From contig CAYQUX010000004.1 of assembly GCA_964420995.1 (NCBI GenBank), positions 122,747 to 186,746 of the forward strand: 64,000 nucleotides of DNA. Reading direction: 5' to 3'. The notes under the pieces are model-generated. The model was given only the letters and a program-made list of their open reading frames with translations. It was not told the origin of the DNA and ran no database searches. Shown piece by piece: positions 9,651 through 18,580 of this stretch; within the stretch, counting starts at the first letter, position 1; the number at the start of each line of letters is the position of its first letter. Source of the DNA: Leptolinea sp964420995 (GTDB taxonomy: Bacteria; Chloroflexota; Anaerolineae; Anaerolineales; Anaerolineaceae). Made by a program: the position numbers and the translations under genes.

Positions 9651-11816
9651 ATGGCAACAGCATCGGCCGGGGGTGAAACATTGAAATACGCGGGAATCAA
9701 CGATTTCGGGCAACCTGTTCAGATTGAGCGAAACACGCTTCATGCCGCGCTTTTCATTCTGGACAAAAACGGGTGTATCGAAGACTTGAATTCGATTGCC
9801 CTTGACCTTTGCGGGGCTTCCGATTCGGACTGTCTGCTTAAGCGGCCGTTTAAAGAATTGCTGACAGAAATTGAACGGTCTTCGGCAAACATGACAGCCG
9901 CCCGCCATAGCGTTTTTTCGCAGGGAACCCTGCATTGCCTGCATGGCAGGAAGACGCCGGTTCAGGTACTGTACAGCCCGGCATTGGAAAATTCCAACAA
10001 AACCCTCGTGTTGATGAACGAATTGCCCGAACCGGACAAGGAAGCAGAAATGTTGCTGCGGGCGTACCGGCGGCAGAAAGCCCTGAATCAGAGGCTGGGG
10101 GAAATACTGGAGCTGGGACGTACCTTTAGCCTGCATACGGATCTTAATTCGGTGATGAATCAGATTGTCAGGGTGGTGGGAGAATCTACCGGGTATGGAT
10201 TTGTGGGGTTGTACCTGAAAGACCCTGAGACACAATTAATGCGCGTAGCCACACACATAGATACATTCCTGGATTTCACTACCTACAAAAAAAACAATCC
10301 GGGCAATGACTGGGACATTCTGACAATAGTCAACAGTAATCCCTTCGATCTGATCAAGATCGGTGGGAAACAGCTGCCAGTTACATTTGGAATGGATGGG
10401 GATGAAGCAGGGGAGGGGAGACCAAAAGCCACCCGGCGATTTAAGTCCGCAGAAATCTGGGAAGTCGATGGTGCTCTGCTCGCCCTGGTACAGTTGAAGG
10501 GGGCCGTTACCTGCGGCTATCTGCGGGTAAGCGATCCCATTGAAAAGCGCTGCGAGAAACTAATGGATGTCCCGCCAGAAGATTCGGAAACATTCTGCCA
10601 GCAGGCTTTGTGGATCTATGCCAATCAAGCGGCTGTAGCCATTGAAAACGCCATTCAGTTTGAACGAGTCCGCCTGGATATTATTGAGCGTACCCGTCTT
10701 GAAAAAGACCTGACTCTGACCCAGAATGAATTGGAGCAGCGAATACTGCGCCGCACCCGCGAACTTGAGAAACTGAACGCGGAACTGCGCTCCGAGATCA
10801 TGGAACGCGAGGTTGCCCAGCAGGAACTGGATCAACAATCCTCATTTCTACGCCAGGTATTGGATACCAATCCGACGTTCATCTACGCCCGCGATCGAAA
10901 TGGCAAATATACCCTTATTAATGAAGCCGCCGCCCGTTTTGATGGGTTGACCATTGACGAAATAATCGGCAAGACCGACAACGATTTGAATCATGACCTG
11001 GGTCAGATCATTCGCTGGCGGCATGAGGACCTAGACGTAATGGACAACAACCGCGAGATCATCCTGCCTGAAGAGCGGGTGGTTGATACGCATGGAGTTC
11101 CCCACTACATGCAGACGATCAAACGCCCGATCATCGGACGGCATGGAAAGATAGACCAGGTTCTGGGTGTGTCTGTGGAAATTAGTGCGCGAAAAAAGGC
11201 GGAAGAACGGGTTGTTCAAGCCAACGCCGAACTGGCCCGGGCGTATGACGCCACCATCGAAGGCTGGTCGAGGGCGCTGGATTTGCGTGACCGCGAGACA
11301 GAAGGGCACAGCCTGCGCGTGACCAATATGACGCTGCGTCTGGCCAGGTTTATGGGTATTGCCCAGAGTGAACATCTCAATTTACGCCGGGGTGCCTTAC
11401 TTCATGATATCGGAAAGATGGGAATTCCCGACGAGATTTTGTTTAAAAAGGGGGCCTTGAACGACGACGAATGGGTTATCATGCGAAAGCATCCCACCTA
11501 CGCGTTTGAGATGCTTAATCCAATTGAGTATCTGCATCCCGCGCTGGTCATTCCCAAATATCATCATGAAAAATGGGATGGAACCGGGTATCCGGAAAAA
11601 TTGGAAGGTGAGATGATCCCGCTACAGGCGCGCATCTTTTCCATTGTGGACGTGTGGGACGCGTTGACCAGTGACCGCCCATACCGGTCCGCGTGGAGCC
11701 AGGATGATGTGCTGGAGTACGTAAAAGGGAATTCCGGCTCGCATTTTGATCCACGGGTTGTCGACACATTTGTGACGAATTTGGACGAGATCGTACACAA
11801 ACCTTTTTTGGAATAA
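9651..11816 (+). CDS. PAS/GAF/PAS HD-GYP phosphodiesterase
   Basis: A protein of about 721 residues predicted to hydrolyse c-di-GMP. A PAS-like N-terminal domain (about 25-130) is followed by GAF (about 150-350), a charged coiled coil (LEKDLTLTQNELEQRILRRT), a PAS domain (about 400-520) and HD-GYP (about 530-710). Catalytic features are present: EGHSLRV, the HDIGK metal-binding pair near 584, and HHEKWDGTGYP near 637. No membrane segment. The start at 9651 has GGGAG eleven bases upstream; residues encoded from 9480 look non-conserved. It is divergent from the GGDEF gene, so one locus carries opposing enzymes for the same messenger. Confidence 0.92.
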   Translation: MATASAGGETLKYAGINDFGQPVQIERNTLHAALFILDKNGCIEDLNSIALDLCGASDSDCLLKRPFKELLTEIERSSANMTAARHSVFSQGTLHCLHGRKTPVQVLYSPALENSNKTLVLMNELPEPDKEAEMLLRAYRRQKALNQRLGEILELGRTFSLHTDLNSVMNQIVRVVGESTGYGFVGLYLKDPETQLMRVATHIDTFLDFTTYKKNNPGNDWDILTIVNSNPFDLIKIGGKQLPVTFGMDGDEAGEGRPKATRRFKSAEIWEVDGALLALVQLKGAVTCGYLRVSDPIEKRCEKLMDVPPEDSETFCQQALWIYANQAAVAIENAIQFERVRLDIIERTRLEKDLTLTQNELEQRILRRTRELEKLNAELRSEIMEREVAQQELDQQSSFLRQVLDTNPTFIYARDRNGKYTLINEAAARFDGLTIDEIIGKTDNDLNHDLGQIIRWRHEDLDVMDNNREIILPEERVVDTHGVPHYMQTIKRPIIGRHGKIDQVLGVSVEISARKKAEERVVQANAELARAYDATIEGWSRALDLRDRETEGHSLRVTNMTLRLARFMGIAQSEHLNLRRGALLHDIGKMGIPDEILFKKGALNDDEWVIMRKHPTYAFEMLNPIEYLHPALVIPKYHHEKWDGTGYPEKLEGEMIPLQARIFSIVDVWDALTSDRPYRSAWSQDDVLEYVKGNSGSHFDPRVVDTFVTNLDEIVHKPFLE

Positions 11817-11912
11817 CGTGTGAACGCTTCCATGCTGTAAACAGGGTGGGTATTTATTAATACCGATTTATTATACAAAACAGTATTAAAAAGGTATACT
11901 CATTGCAACGAT

Positions 11913-12980
11913 ATGTCCATGCCCGATAATCTCAAACCCGAAACTCTTCCCGGTTTAGACCTGCGCGACTCTGTGGGAAAAGCGGCCAACCTTGCGGCTG
12001 CCGCAGCCACATTCTTCGACTACCGCCTGACGCTGGCCCCAAACACCCTCCGCCGGCATCGTGCCGCACTCGAATTGTTCGCCGAATACCTGGGTGAAAA
12101 GGGATTACGCCCGGCCCGCCTGCACGACGACCCCGCCGCATGGCGTGGAATTACCTGGGGATTGGTGGATGGCTACTACAAGTGGCTGCTGGCGCAGGGT
12201 TACAGCACAGGCAGCGCCAATGTGAATCTTTCCACCATCAAAACATACGCCCGCCTCGCTATTAAAGCCGGCGTTGTCGAGCCTGCCGAGAGTCTGTTGA
12301 TTGAAACTGTTCACGCCCGCAGCCGCCGCCGCGACCGTATGCGTATTGATGAACAACGCCGAAAAGAGAATATCCCTACCCGCATCGGCGCCAAAAAAGC
12401 AGAATCTGTGCTTCTCACCATCGCCCAGGTAGTGTTATTGAAGAAGCAGCCGGATACTCCGCAGGGCCGCCGCGATCAATTGTTAATGTGTCTTCTGCTG
12501 GATCACGGCCTGCGCGTGGGTGAAGCGGCCGGTTTAAAACCGTCTGACCTTGACCTGGAGACCGGAACACTTTCTGTCTACCGCCCCAAGGTCGACAAAC
12601 GTCAGATTCACCGCCTGAGTCCGGATGCGCTGATTTCTGCCCGGAAATATATGCAGTTTGATATTCTAACTATACGCAATCAGCCCCCCACCCTTCTGGC
12701 CGGGAGCAGCCGTAGCGCCGCATTGAGCGGTTCCCTGTCCATTCGCGCCATTTTCAACCGGGTACGCCTGCTTGGCCGGCAAATCGGGCTTGCCAATCTG
12801 TCTCCCCACGACTGCCGACATACCTGGGCCACCCTTGCCTCGCGCGCGCATACACCCCTCGACCGGCTGATGGACGCCGGCGGCTGGTCAAGTTATGCCA
12901 TGCCGTTGCGCTATATTGAATCGAATGAAATTGCCAACGATGGTGTCAACCTGAGCGATGCGGACAATACACTGGAATAA
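11913..12980 (+). CDS. Tyrosine recombinase / integrase
   Basis: A 355-residue site-specific recombinase. An N-terminal SAM-like core-binding domain (about 25-130) is followed by the catalytic domain with R201 (DHGLRVGEA), a Lys in PKVDKR (K226 or K229), H299-x-x-R302 (SPHDCRHTW), W325 replacing the second His, and nucleophile Y334 (PLRYIE). All catalytic positions look intact. No tRNA, direct repeats or phage/ICE genes are adjacent, so it is either an orphan remnant or a house-keeping/cassette-type recombinase. A TATACT at 11895-11900 lies 12 bases before the ATG. It is not obviously XerC/D by length (about 300 there). Confidence 0.9.
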   Translation: MSMPDNLKPETLPGLDLRDSVGKAANLAAAAATFFDYRLTLAPNTLRRHRAALELFAEYLGEKGLRPARLHDDPAAWRGITWGLVDGYYKWLLAQGYSTGSANVNLSTIKTYARLAIKAGVVEPAESLLIETVHARSRRRDRMRIDEQRRKENIPTRIGAKKAESVLLTIAQVVLLKKQPDTPQGRRDQLLMCLLLDHGLRVGEAAGLKPSDLDLETGTLSVYRPKVDKRQIHRLSPDALISARKYMQFDILTIRNQPPTLLAGSSRSAALSGSLSIRAIFNRVRLLGRQIGLANLSPHDCRHTWATLASRAHTPLDRLMDAGGWSSYAMPLRYIESNEIANDGVNLSDADNTLE

Positions 12981-13017
12981 CCGCCGGTAGATTATGATTG
13001 ATCCCAACCTATAAAAA

Positions 13018-13647
13018 TCATTCATCTACCCTGTCGGGATTCCAGAAGAATTCCATCTGGCGGGCAGTTTTCACCGCCAGCGCCTCATTTTCAAGCCGGG
13101 CAACCAGGTGCAGGCTCATTTCAATGCCGGCGGAAATTCCTGCCGACGTCACGATTCTGCCGTTGTCTACCCAGCGTTTATTTGATTGCACCTCTATTCC
13201 CGGGAACATGGACTGCAGATCCGCCTGGTCTTCCCAGTGGGTAGTGGCAGGCAATCCGTCAAGGAGTCCGGTGCGGGCCAGCAGGAACGCGCCGGTGCAG
13301 ATTGACGCCGTGATTTCCGTCGTGGGGCTGACACGTCTGATCCAATCAAGTACCGTGGAATTTTCCATTTCATTTGTTACCACTCCACCGGGAATGATAA
13401 GCACATCCAGTTCCGGATGAGTGGACAGATCGTTTTCAGGCAATATGATCAACCCTCCCCTGGCGGTAACGTTCCCCGGCGTGGCAGCCAGGGTAAGCAC
13501 GCGGAACGCTGGTTTGGATTCTGGATCATGCCTGGCTTTTAACCGTGCCGCGGTGGAAAAAACTTCAAACGCACCGGCAAAATCCAACACTTCCACGTCA
13601 TCAAATAGATAAATACCAACCGTTCTTGTCGGGTGTGTCACAGGCAT
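13018..13647 (-). CDS. DJ-1/PfpI family protein (isonitrile-hydratase-like)
   Basis: A 209-residue cytosolic protein of the class I glutamine-amidotransferase-like superfamily. The nucleophile elbow is SICTGAFLLARTGLLDG with C117, followed by ATTHW, the arrangement typical of the GlxA/InhA branch. Early residues (YLFDDVEVLDFAGAFEVF) match the conserved first helix with its acidic residue. It lacks the C-terminal AraC HTH of GlxA regulators, so a hydratase or hydrolase role is more likely than regulation. Substrate unknown. It lies downstream of the zinc-ribbon protein gene but behind a terminator, so it is probably transcribed separately. Confidence 0.87.
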   Translation of the reverse strand: MPVTHPTRTVGIYLFDDVEVLDFAGAFEVFSTAARLKARHDPESKPAFRVLTLAATPGNVTARGGLIILPENDLSTHPELDVLIIPGGVVTNEMENSTVLDWIRRVSPTTEITASICTGAFLLARTGLLDGLPATTHWEDQADLQSMFPGIEVQSNKRWVDNGRIVTSAGISAGIEMSLHLVARLENEALAVKTARQMEFFWNPDRVDE

Positions 13648-13664
13648 CCACTCTCCAGGGTATA

Positions 13665-13698
13665 TAAAAATAAAAACTGCCCGCTGTACTACGGGCAG
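13665..13698 (-). terminator. Rho-independent terminator after the zinc-ribbon protein gene
   Basis: On the minus strand CTGCCCG and CGGGCAG form a 7-bp stem with an 8-nt loop containing the gene's TAG stop. It is followed by TTTTTATTTTT. Confidence 0.8.
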
Positions 13699-15365
13699 GA
13701 AACAGAAATCATGTATATATTGCGGACGAAAATCGGTCCGCTCACCCCGCGCATTTCCGGTCCCTTCTCAAAGATCATATATCCGGCAGACATATTGGCC
13801 GGAACGCGGACCTCCAAGCCCTGTGTTTGGGTGATCATGGTCCACCCGTTGGACTGGTTGTCTTTGGACCAATCCGCCGCTTGACCGCCGAAAAGCGATG
13901 CCGCCTGTCCCGGGGTGGTCGGGCATGAAGCCGCGGGGATCTGCGATTCGGTCGCGTTCTCGGTGGACGGGGGTTCATTAAAGATTTGAATTCCACCTGG
14001 CATCAGGGTCTGCAATTGGACTGGCAGGTATGTGGGTTCGACAAGTTTTCCGGCCAGTGAAAATTCATTCGGGGTGGATTCCTGCGGAGTACCCTGAAGC
14101 ACATTCACCGTCTGAAAATTAAAGAACCACCACGCGAGCATCGTGAAAATTACCACGGTAATGATGAGGAACATCAGAACCAGTCGGCTGCTTTTTCGTT
14201 TTTCCTCGGGTTTTTCGAGGCTGTTCAGTACTTCCGCCACCTGGTCAGGGGTAAGACCGGATGAGCGCTCCAGAATGGAACGGACTTCCTGAGGGGTATT
14301 TCCCAGTTTATGCAACTCAACCGCCCGTTCGGCGGCGGCTTCCATCTTTTCATTAAGAGACGACACGTTCGGTGTGGCGCCGGCTATATGGTCTCTCAGG
14401 TCACCCAGGTCTTCCTCTGGAGTGGTGTAGATGGTTCTTGGATGGGCGGGCGCCGGTTGGATGATGGATGGCGGCGTATCTTCGAGAGGCCGGATGGGTG
14501 GCGGATTATCCAGACTGGAATAATCCACCGGTTGGTTGGAAACCTGCGTTGTGGGCATGGTCCATGAGGCCGGTACAGTAAAAACCGGTTCAGAAGCGGC
14601 AATGGGCGGCGCGGTGTCAGGTTCCTTCGATATTTCTACCGTTTCCTCTGATCCACCTGAACGGGCTCCTTCGTCTTTGGTACTTAATTGACCGACAAAG
14701 TCACTACCGGGAGGGTGTAAAAGGGCTTCACGAACACGTTCCAGTTCCTGGTCTTTCCAGATATCCCGCTCAAATAATGGTGCGCTGACAGGCGGTTCTG
14801 CAGGAAATCCATCTCCGTTCGTAAAATCTTCCTCAAAAAAAGGGGAGGCGCCATCTGCCAGGTTGGCCGGTTTATCGGCAGGGAAAAGCAACTGTCCCGC
14901 CGTCTCTGTTGATGGTTGGGCGGTCGGTGGAGGAACCGGTTCTTCCTTTACCGGAGGAATTTCAGGTTCAGGTTCAACAGGTTTCGCAACCGGAGGTTCC
15001 TTTTCCACGGCAGGCGGAGAAGGTGGAGCTTGTGTTTCCACTGCGGCCGCTTGATCTTGTCCCTCCACGTTTAGCTGCGATTTTCCCGTCTTGAAAATCT
15101 CAAAAGCGGCCAGGGCTTCTTCCAGAACGACCCATTCACCGCGCATCCAGGGGGTTACACCGGGCGGCAGAGTGACAAAGCGAACCCGTTTGCCGGCCTC
15201 TTCCAATTCGAAGGAAGTTTCACAGGTTGAACAGGCAAAACGGTCAGCATGCCCGGAGGGATGAAAGACACCCAGAGGCTGTGACGAGCAAACCGGACAG
15301 GCCATTTTTGCCGCCCAGGATTCTGGAAGCTGCATTTTCGGATTGGGATTCTCAGATTGGGCCAT
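13689..15365 (-). CDS. Zinc-ribbon, Pro/Glu-rich single-pass membrane protein
   Basis: A 558-residue protein of unknown function. Residues 23-49 form a zinc ribbon (CPVC...CSTC). A long disordered stretch of about 110-320, rich in Pro, Glu, Ala and Thr, follows. A helical region (about 340-385) includes SILERSSGLTPDQVAEVLNS, then one membrane segment (about 393-415, VLMFLIITVVIFTMLAWWFF) and a C-terminal domain of about 140 residues with CPTTPG and a final Cys, probably extracytoplasmic. The zinc ribbon would be cytoplasmic. It starts 20 bp after the malic enzyme stop and is probably co-transcribed with it. No family recognised beyond the ribbon. Confidence 0.75.
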   Translation of the reverse strand: MAQSENPNPKMQLPESWAAKMACPVCSSQPLGVFHPSGHADRFACSTCETSFELEEAGKRVRFVTLPPGVTPWMRGEWVVLEEALAAFEIFKTGKSQLNVEGQDQAAAVETQAPPSPPAVEKEPPVAKPVEPEPEIPPVKEEPVPPPTAQPSTETAGQLLFPADKPANLADGASPFFEEDFTNGDGFPAEPPVSAPLFERDIWKDQELERVREALLHPPGSDFVGQLSTKDEGARSGGSEETVEISKEPDTAPPIAASEPVFTVPASWTMPTTQVSNQPVDYSSLDNPPPIRPLEDTPPSIIQPAPAHPRTIYTTPEEDLGDLRDHIAGATPNVSSLNEKMEAAAERAVELHKLGNTPQEVRSILERSSGLTPDQVAEVLNSLEKPEEKRKSSRLVLMFLIITVVIFTMLAWWFFNFQTVNVLQGTPQESTPNEFSLAGKLVEPTYLPVQLQTLMPGGIQIFNEPPSTENATESQIPAASCPTTPGQAASLFGGQAADWSKDNQSNGWTMITQTQGLEVRVPANMSAGYMIFEKGPEMRGVSGPIFVRNIYMISVSCP

Positions 15366-15385
15366 AAACCTTCCACCAGAGCAAA

Positions 15386-16651
15386 TTACAACTCAGCCAA
15401 CTCCCCTGCAAGGCGTTGTCGGTATACCGCTTCATCCAGCAGGATGCGTGCTTCCCCGCTTTCCACCGCCGCTTTCACAATCACCGGTGGCAGAAACGTA
15501 AACAAACGCCGGTCCAATGGTTTGGGAATGAACCAGTCCCGGCCGTAAGAAAGATGGTGCAAATTATATGCCGTCAACACATCTTTTGGAACAGAATCGC
15601 GGCAAAGTTCTGCCAGTGCCCGGGCGGCAGCCAGTTTCATCCGTGAATTGATCCGCCGTGCGCGGCAGTCCAATACCGCCCGAAAGATGTAAGGGAAAGC
15701 CAGCAGGTTGTTCACCTGGTTGGGGCTGTCTGACCGGCCGTTCGCCAGCAGCGCGTCTGGCCGGGCCTGGCGGGCTTCCTCCCAACCTATCTCAGGAATC
15801 GGGTTGGCCATGGCAAACACGATCGGGTTGGCGGTCATGCGTTTCAACATCTCCCCGTTTACCAGGTTGGCTGCCGAAAGACCGATGAAAACATCCGCCC
15901 CTTCCAAAAGTTCCGCGAGATTGGCGGGCCGGTCACCCTGGGCGAACACCGCCTGTTCTTTGAACATTTCCTGCGGGCGGCCCTGATAAAGCAGGCCGTC
16001 AACGTCGCTCATCCAGATATTCCCGCGTTTTACGCCGAACTCCACCAGTAGATTGGCTGTGGCCACCGCCGCCGACCCTGCCCCGCTGAAAACCACTTTT
16101 ACATCGGCGGGTTTTTTACCGGCCAGTTCCAGCGCGTTGATCAACCCGGCGGTCACAATGATCGCCGTGCCGTGCTGGTCATCATGAAATACCGGAATAT
16201 CCAGCGCTTCAATTAGCCGGCGTTCGATCTCAAAGCATTCCGGCGCTTTGATATCCTCCAGATTGATCCCCCCAAAACTGGGGGAGATACATGTGACTAT
16301 GCGAATTATTTCTTCCGGGTCTTTTGAATCCACTTCGATATCAACGGCGTCCACCCCGGCAAATTTCTTGAAGAGAACCGCTTTCCCTTCCATCACCGGT
16401 TTGGCCGCCAGCGCTCCACGGTCACCCAGACCCAGAATGGCCGTCCCATTGCTGACCACGGCCACCAGATTCCCCCGGTTGGTGTATTCGTATGCCAGAA
16501 CCGGGTCGCGGGCAATTTCAAGAACCGGTTCGGCCACACCGGGTGTATATGCCAGGCTCAAGTCGCGCTGGGTGGATAAGGATTTGGTTGTGGTTACTGC
16601 CAGTTTTCCCGGTCTGCCCGGGCTGCGGTGATAATCTAGGGCTTCGCTCAT
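15386..16651 (-). CDS. NAD(P)-dependent malic enzyme (short, bacterial)
   Basis: A 421-residue malic enzyme, converting malate to pyruvate and CO2 with NAD(P)+. Motifs: LSLAYTPGVAEP with the catalytic Tyr, FAGVDAVDIEVDSKDPEEII, PSFGGINLEDIKAPECFEIE with metal-binding acids, FHDDQHGTAII, and a Rossmann SGAGSAAVATANLL. It lacks the C-terminal phosphotransacetylase-like domain of long MaeB enzymes (about 750 residues), so it matches the short form. Cofactor choice cannot be settled by eye. First gene of a two-gene unit with the zinc-ribbon protein. Confidence 0.93.
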   Translation of the reverse strand: MSEALDYHRSPGRPGKLAVTTTKSLSTQRDLSLAYTPGVAEPVLEIARDPVLAYEYTNRGNLVAVVSNGTAILGLGDRGALAAKPVMEGKAVLFKKFAGVDAVDIEVDSKDPEEIIRIVTCISPSFGGINLEDIKAPECFEIERRLIEALDIPVFHDDQHGTAIIVTAGLINALELAGKKPADVKVVFSGAGSAAVATANLLVEFGVKRGNIWMSDVDGLLYQGRPQEMFKEQAVFAQGDRPANLAELLEGADVFIGLSAANLVNGEMLKRMTANPIVFAMANPIPEIGWEEARQARPDALLANGRSDSPNQVNNLLAFPYIFRAVLDCRARRINSRMKLAAARALAELCRDSVPKDVLTAYNLHHLSYGRDWFIPKPLDRRLFTFLPPVIVKAAVESGEARILLDEAVYRQRLAGELAEL

Positions 16652-16859
16652 AATTCAATTTTAGCGTCAGATGGGACTATTTGGAAGCTGTCCCTGTTTA
16701 CATTTTTGTTGATTTATCCAATTGTTATAAAATCATATGATCCGGATTTTATGGGGTCTTTACGAGGAATCTTTCTACATCCGGAGTTTCTTCATAAAAA
16801 TCACACATCTTTTCGAGAAAATCAACCTGTTCTGATCAAATAGAGGTGAGGAGTCTGTC

Positions 16860-17732
16860 ATGAAGGTAAAAAGTAACCGCTTTTTCCGCAACAAAATCTG
16901 GGTTCGTCGTCTTGTCCAGATATTCTTTTTTGGGTTGATCGCTCTGATTGCCGTAAATCATACTCTGGCTGAATCAGGCGGCGGAATACCCATTCTAAGC
17001 AGCGCTTCGCTGCACGCATTGTGCCCTTTCGGTGGCGTGGTGACCATCTACCAGTACATCACCCAGGGCTCTTTTGTTCAAAAGATACATGAGTCATCTT
17101 TTATCTTGATGATCGTAGGATTCTTGCTGGCCGTTTTGTTTGGTCCGGTCTTCTGTGGTTGGGTTTGTCCCCTTGGTACCATCCAGGAATGGTTTGCCGG
17201 CCTGGGGCGGAAGATCTTCGGCAAAAAACGCTATAACCATTTCATCCCAATCAAGATTGACAATATTCTGCGCTATGCCCGTTATGGCGTGCTGGCCTGG
17301 GTGATTTACATGACGGCAGTAACCGGAAAACTGATATTCGCGGATATTGATCCATATTTCGCCCTTTTTAACTTCTGGACGAGCGAAGTGGCGGTTGGCG
17401 GCCTTATTGTATTGGGTGTCACGCTGGTGGCTTCACTGTTCGTGGAACGCCCCTGGTGTAAATACGCCTGCCCGTACGGAGCCGTGCTGGGTGTCTTCAA
17501 TCTTTTCCGCGTGTTCGGGATAAAGCGGCAGGAATCCACCTGCAAGATGTGCAGCCTGTGCGATGTCCATTGCCCGATGAATATCAACGTGAGTTCCAAA
17601 TCGGTAGTGCGCGACCACCAGTGCATTTCCTGTCTGGAATGCACCTCCGAAGCATATTGTCCGGTGGATTCCACCGTGGTCTTCGCGGCTGGCAAAAGCG
17701 GCACGAAAAGCGAAATCCTGGGAGTGAAATAA
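16860..17732 (+). CDS. NapH/RnfC-like membrane polyferredoxin (4Fe-4S)
   Basis: A 290-residue integral membrane electron carrier. About four or five hydrophobic segments (from 15) surround two cytoplasmic Cys motifs typical of the NapH/NosR/CcoG group (CGWVCPLGTIQE and CKYACPYGAVLG). A C-terminal pair of 4Fe-4S clusters follows (CKMCSLCDVHCP and CISCLECTSEAYCP; the second has an extra residue spacing, C-x2-C-x2-C-x4-CP). It would pass electrons from a quinol or ferredoxin to a partner. No nitrate, nitrous-oxide or dehalogenase genes are close. AGGTGAGG upstream gives a good ribosome-binding site. It is coupled to the next gene, two bases away. Confidence 0.88.
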   Translation: MKVKSNRFFRNKIWVRRLVQIFFFGLIALIAVNHTLAESGGGIPILSSASLHALCPFGGVVTIYQYITQGSFVQKIHESSFILMIVGFLLAVLFGPVFCGWVCPLGTIQEWFAGLGRKIFGKKRYNHFIPIKIDNILRYARYGVLAWVIYMTAVTGKLIFADIDPYFALFNFWTSEVAVGGLIVLGVTLVASLFVERPWCKYACPYGAVLGVFNLFRVFGIKRQESTCKMCSLCDVHCPMNINVSSKSVVRDHQCISCLECTSEAYCPVDSTVVFAAGKSGTKSEILGVK

Positions 17733-17734
17733 CC

Positions 17735-18523
17735 ATGAGACTTAAATCAATTCCTCTGGCCATCATCATTCTGGTGATTCTGTTTGGCAGTATAAGCGTA
17801 ACCACAGTTTTGGGTTGGTGGCAAACAGAAACGTCAAAAGTCCCGGCTGTCTATGCGAAAGGCGAAGCGGCCGGCCAATTTAACCCGGCGGATATACGCG
17901 GATCGTACACCTTTGGTGATATCAATAAGAACTTTGGTATCCCGTTGGACGACTTGCAGAAAGCCTTCCGCGTGCCGAATGAGGGTGACATGGCCGCGTT
18001 TCAGGTGAAATCTCTGGAAGAAATGTATGTAGATCTACCGGTTGAAATGGGTACAGGCTCCGTGCGGTTGTTTGCCGCGTTCTACAAGGGTTTGCCCTAT
18101 GATCTGGAAGCCAACGCAGACACCCATCTCTTCCCCGAAGCGGCTGATATTCTTCGCGCCATCGGCAAAATGACGGCAGATCAGGCGGCTTTCCTGTCAA
18201 CACATACACTGACCACCGATGGGCGACTCCCCGGTGAATCGTCCGAGGAATCTGCCAGTCCAACCGCTGCACCGGCAGCAGACTCAACCATCCAGACTGT
18301 GACCGCGACTGAGCATGTCCAACCCGCGGGAACCATAGTGGGCAAAACGACCTTCCTGCAATTGCTGGACTGGGGAATGAAACCGGAGGATATTGAATCC
18401 GTCCTTGGCGAATCCATGCCTGATGTCGGGATGATCATAAAAGACTATGCCACTACCAAAGGATTGGAGTTTTCCACCCTGAAGACTGACCTGCAGGTAA
18501 AGTTAGATTCCCTGGAAAAGTGA
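17735..18523 (+). CDS. Membrane-anchored partner of the polyferredoxin, unknown function
   Basis: A 262-residue protein beginning two bases after the polyferredoxin stop, with GGAG at 17721-17724. One N-terminal membrane anchor (about 6-27) is followed by an extracytoplasmic region. Two stretches look like a repeated helical unit: FGIPLDDLQKAFRVP (about 67) and WGMKPEDIESVLGE (about 218), separated by a Ser/Thr/Ala-rich linker. No Cys or heme-binding CxxCH is present, so it is unlikely to be a redox protein itself. The tight spacing suggests an assembly or scaffolding role for the polyferredoxin. Family not recognised. Confidence 0.75.
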   Translation: MRLKSIPLAIIILVILFGSISVTTVLGWWQTETSKVPAVYAKGEAAGQFNPADIRGSYTFGDINKNFGIPLDDLQKAFRVPNEGDMAAFQVKSLEEMYVDLPVEMGTGSVRLFAAFYKGLPYDLEANADTHLFPEAADILRAIGKMTADQAAFLSTHTLTTDGRLPGESSEESASPTAAPAADSTIQTVTATEHVQPAGTIVGKTTFLQLLDWGMKPEDIESVLGESMPDVGMIIKDYATTKGLEFSTLKTDLQVKLDSLEK

Positions 18524-18544
18524 ACTTTTTAGATAAATAAAAGT

Positions 18545-18580
18545 AAGAAACCGGCCAGTTCATTCGCTGGCCGGTTTCTT
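18545..18580. terminator. Bidirectional hairpin terminator
   Basis: A perfect 14-bp stem (AAGAAACCGGCCAG and its complement) with an 8-nt loop, T-rich on both sides, separates the convergent polyferredoxin and two-component operons. Confidence 0.9.

Noticed and set aside
11913..12980. Integrase as the edge of a prophage or integrative element
   Set aside because: No tRNA, attachment repeats or other phage/ICE genes are within reach; neighbours look chromosomal.
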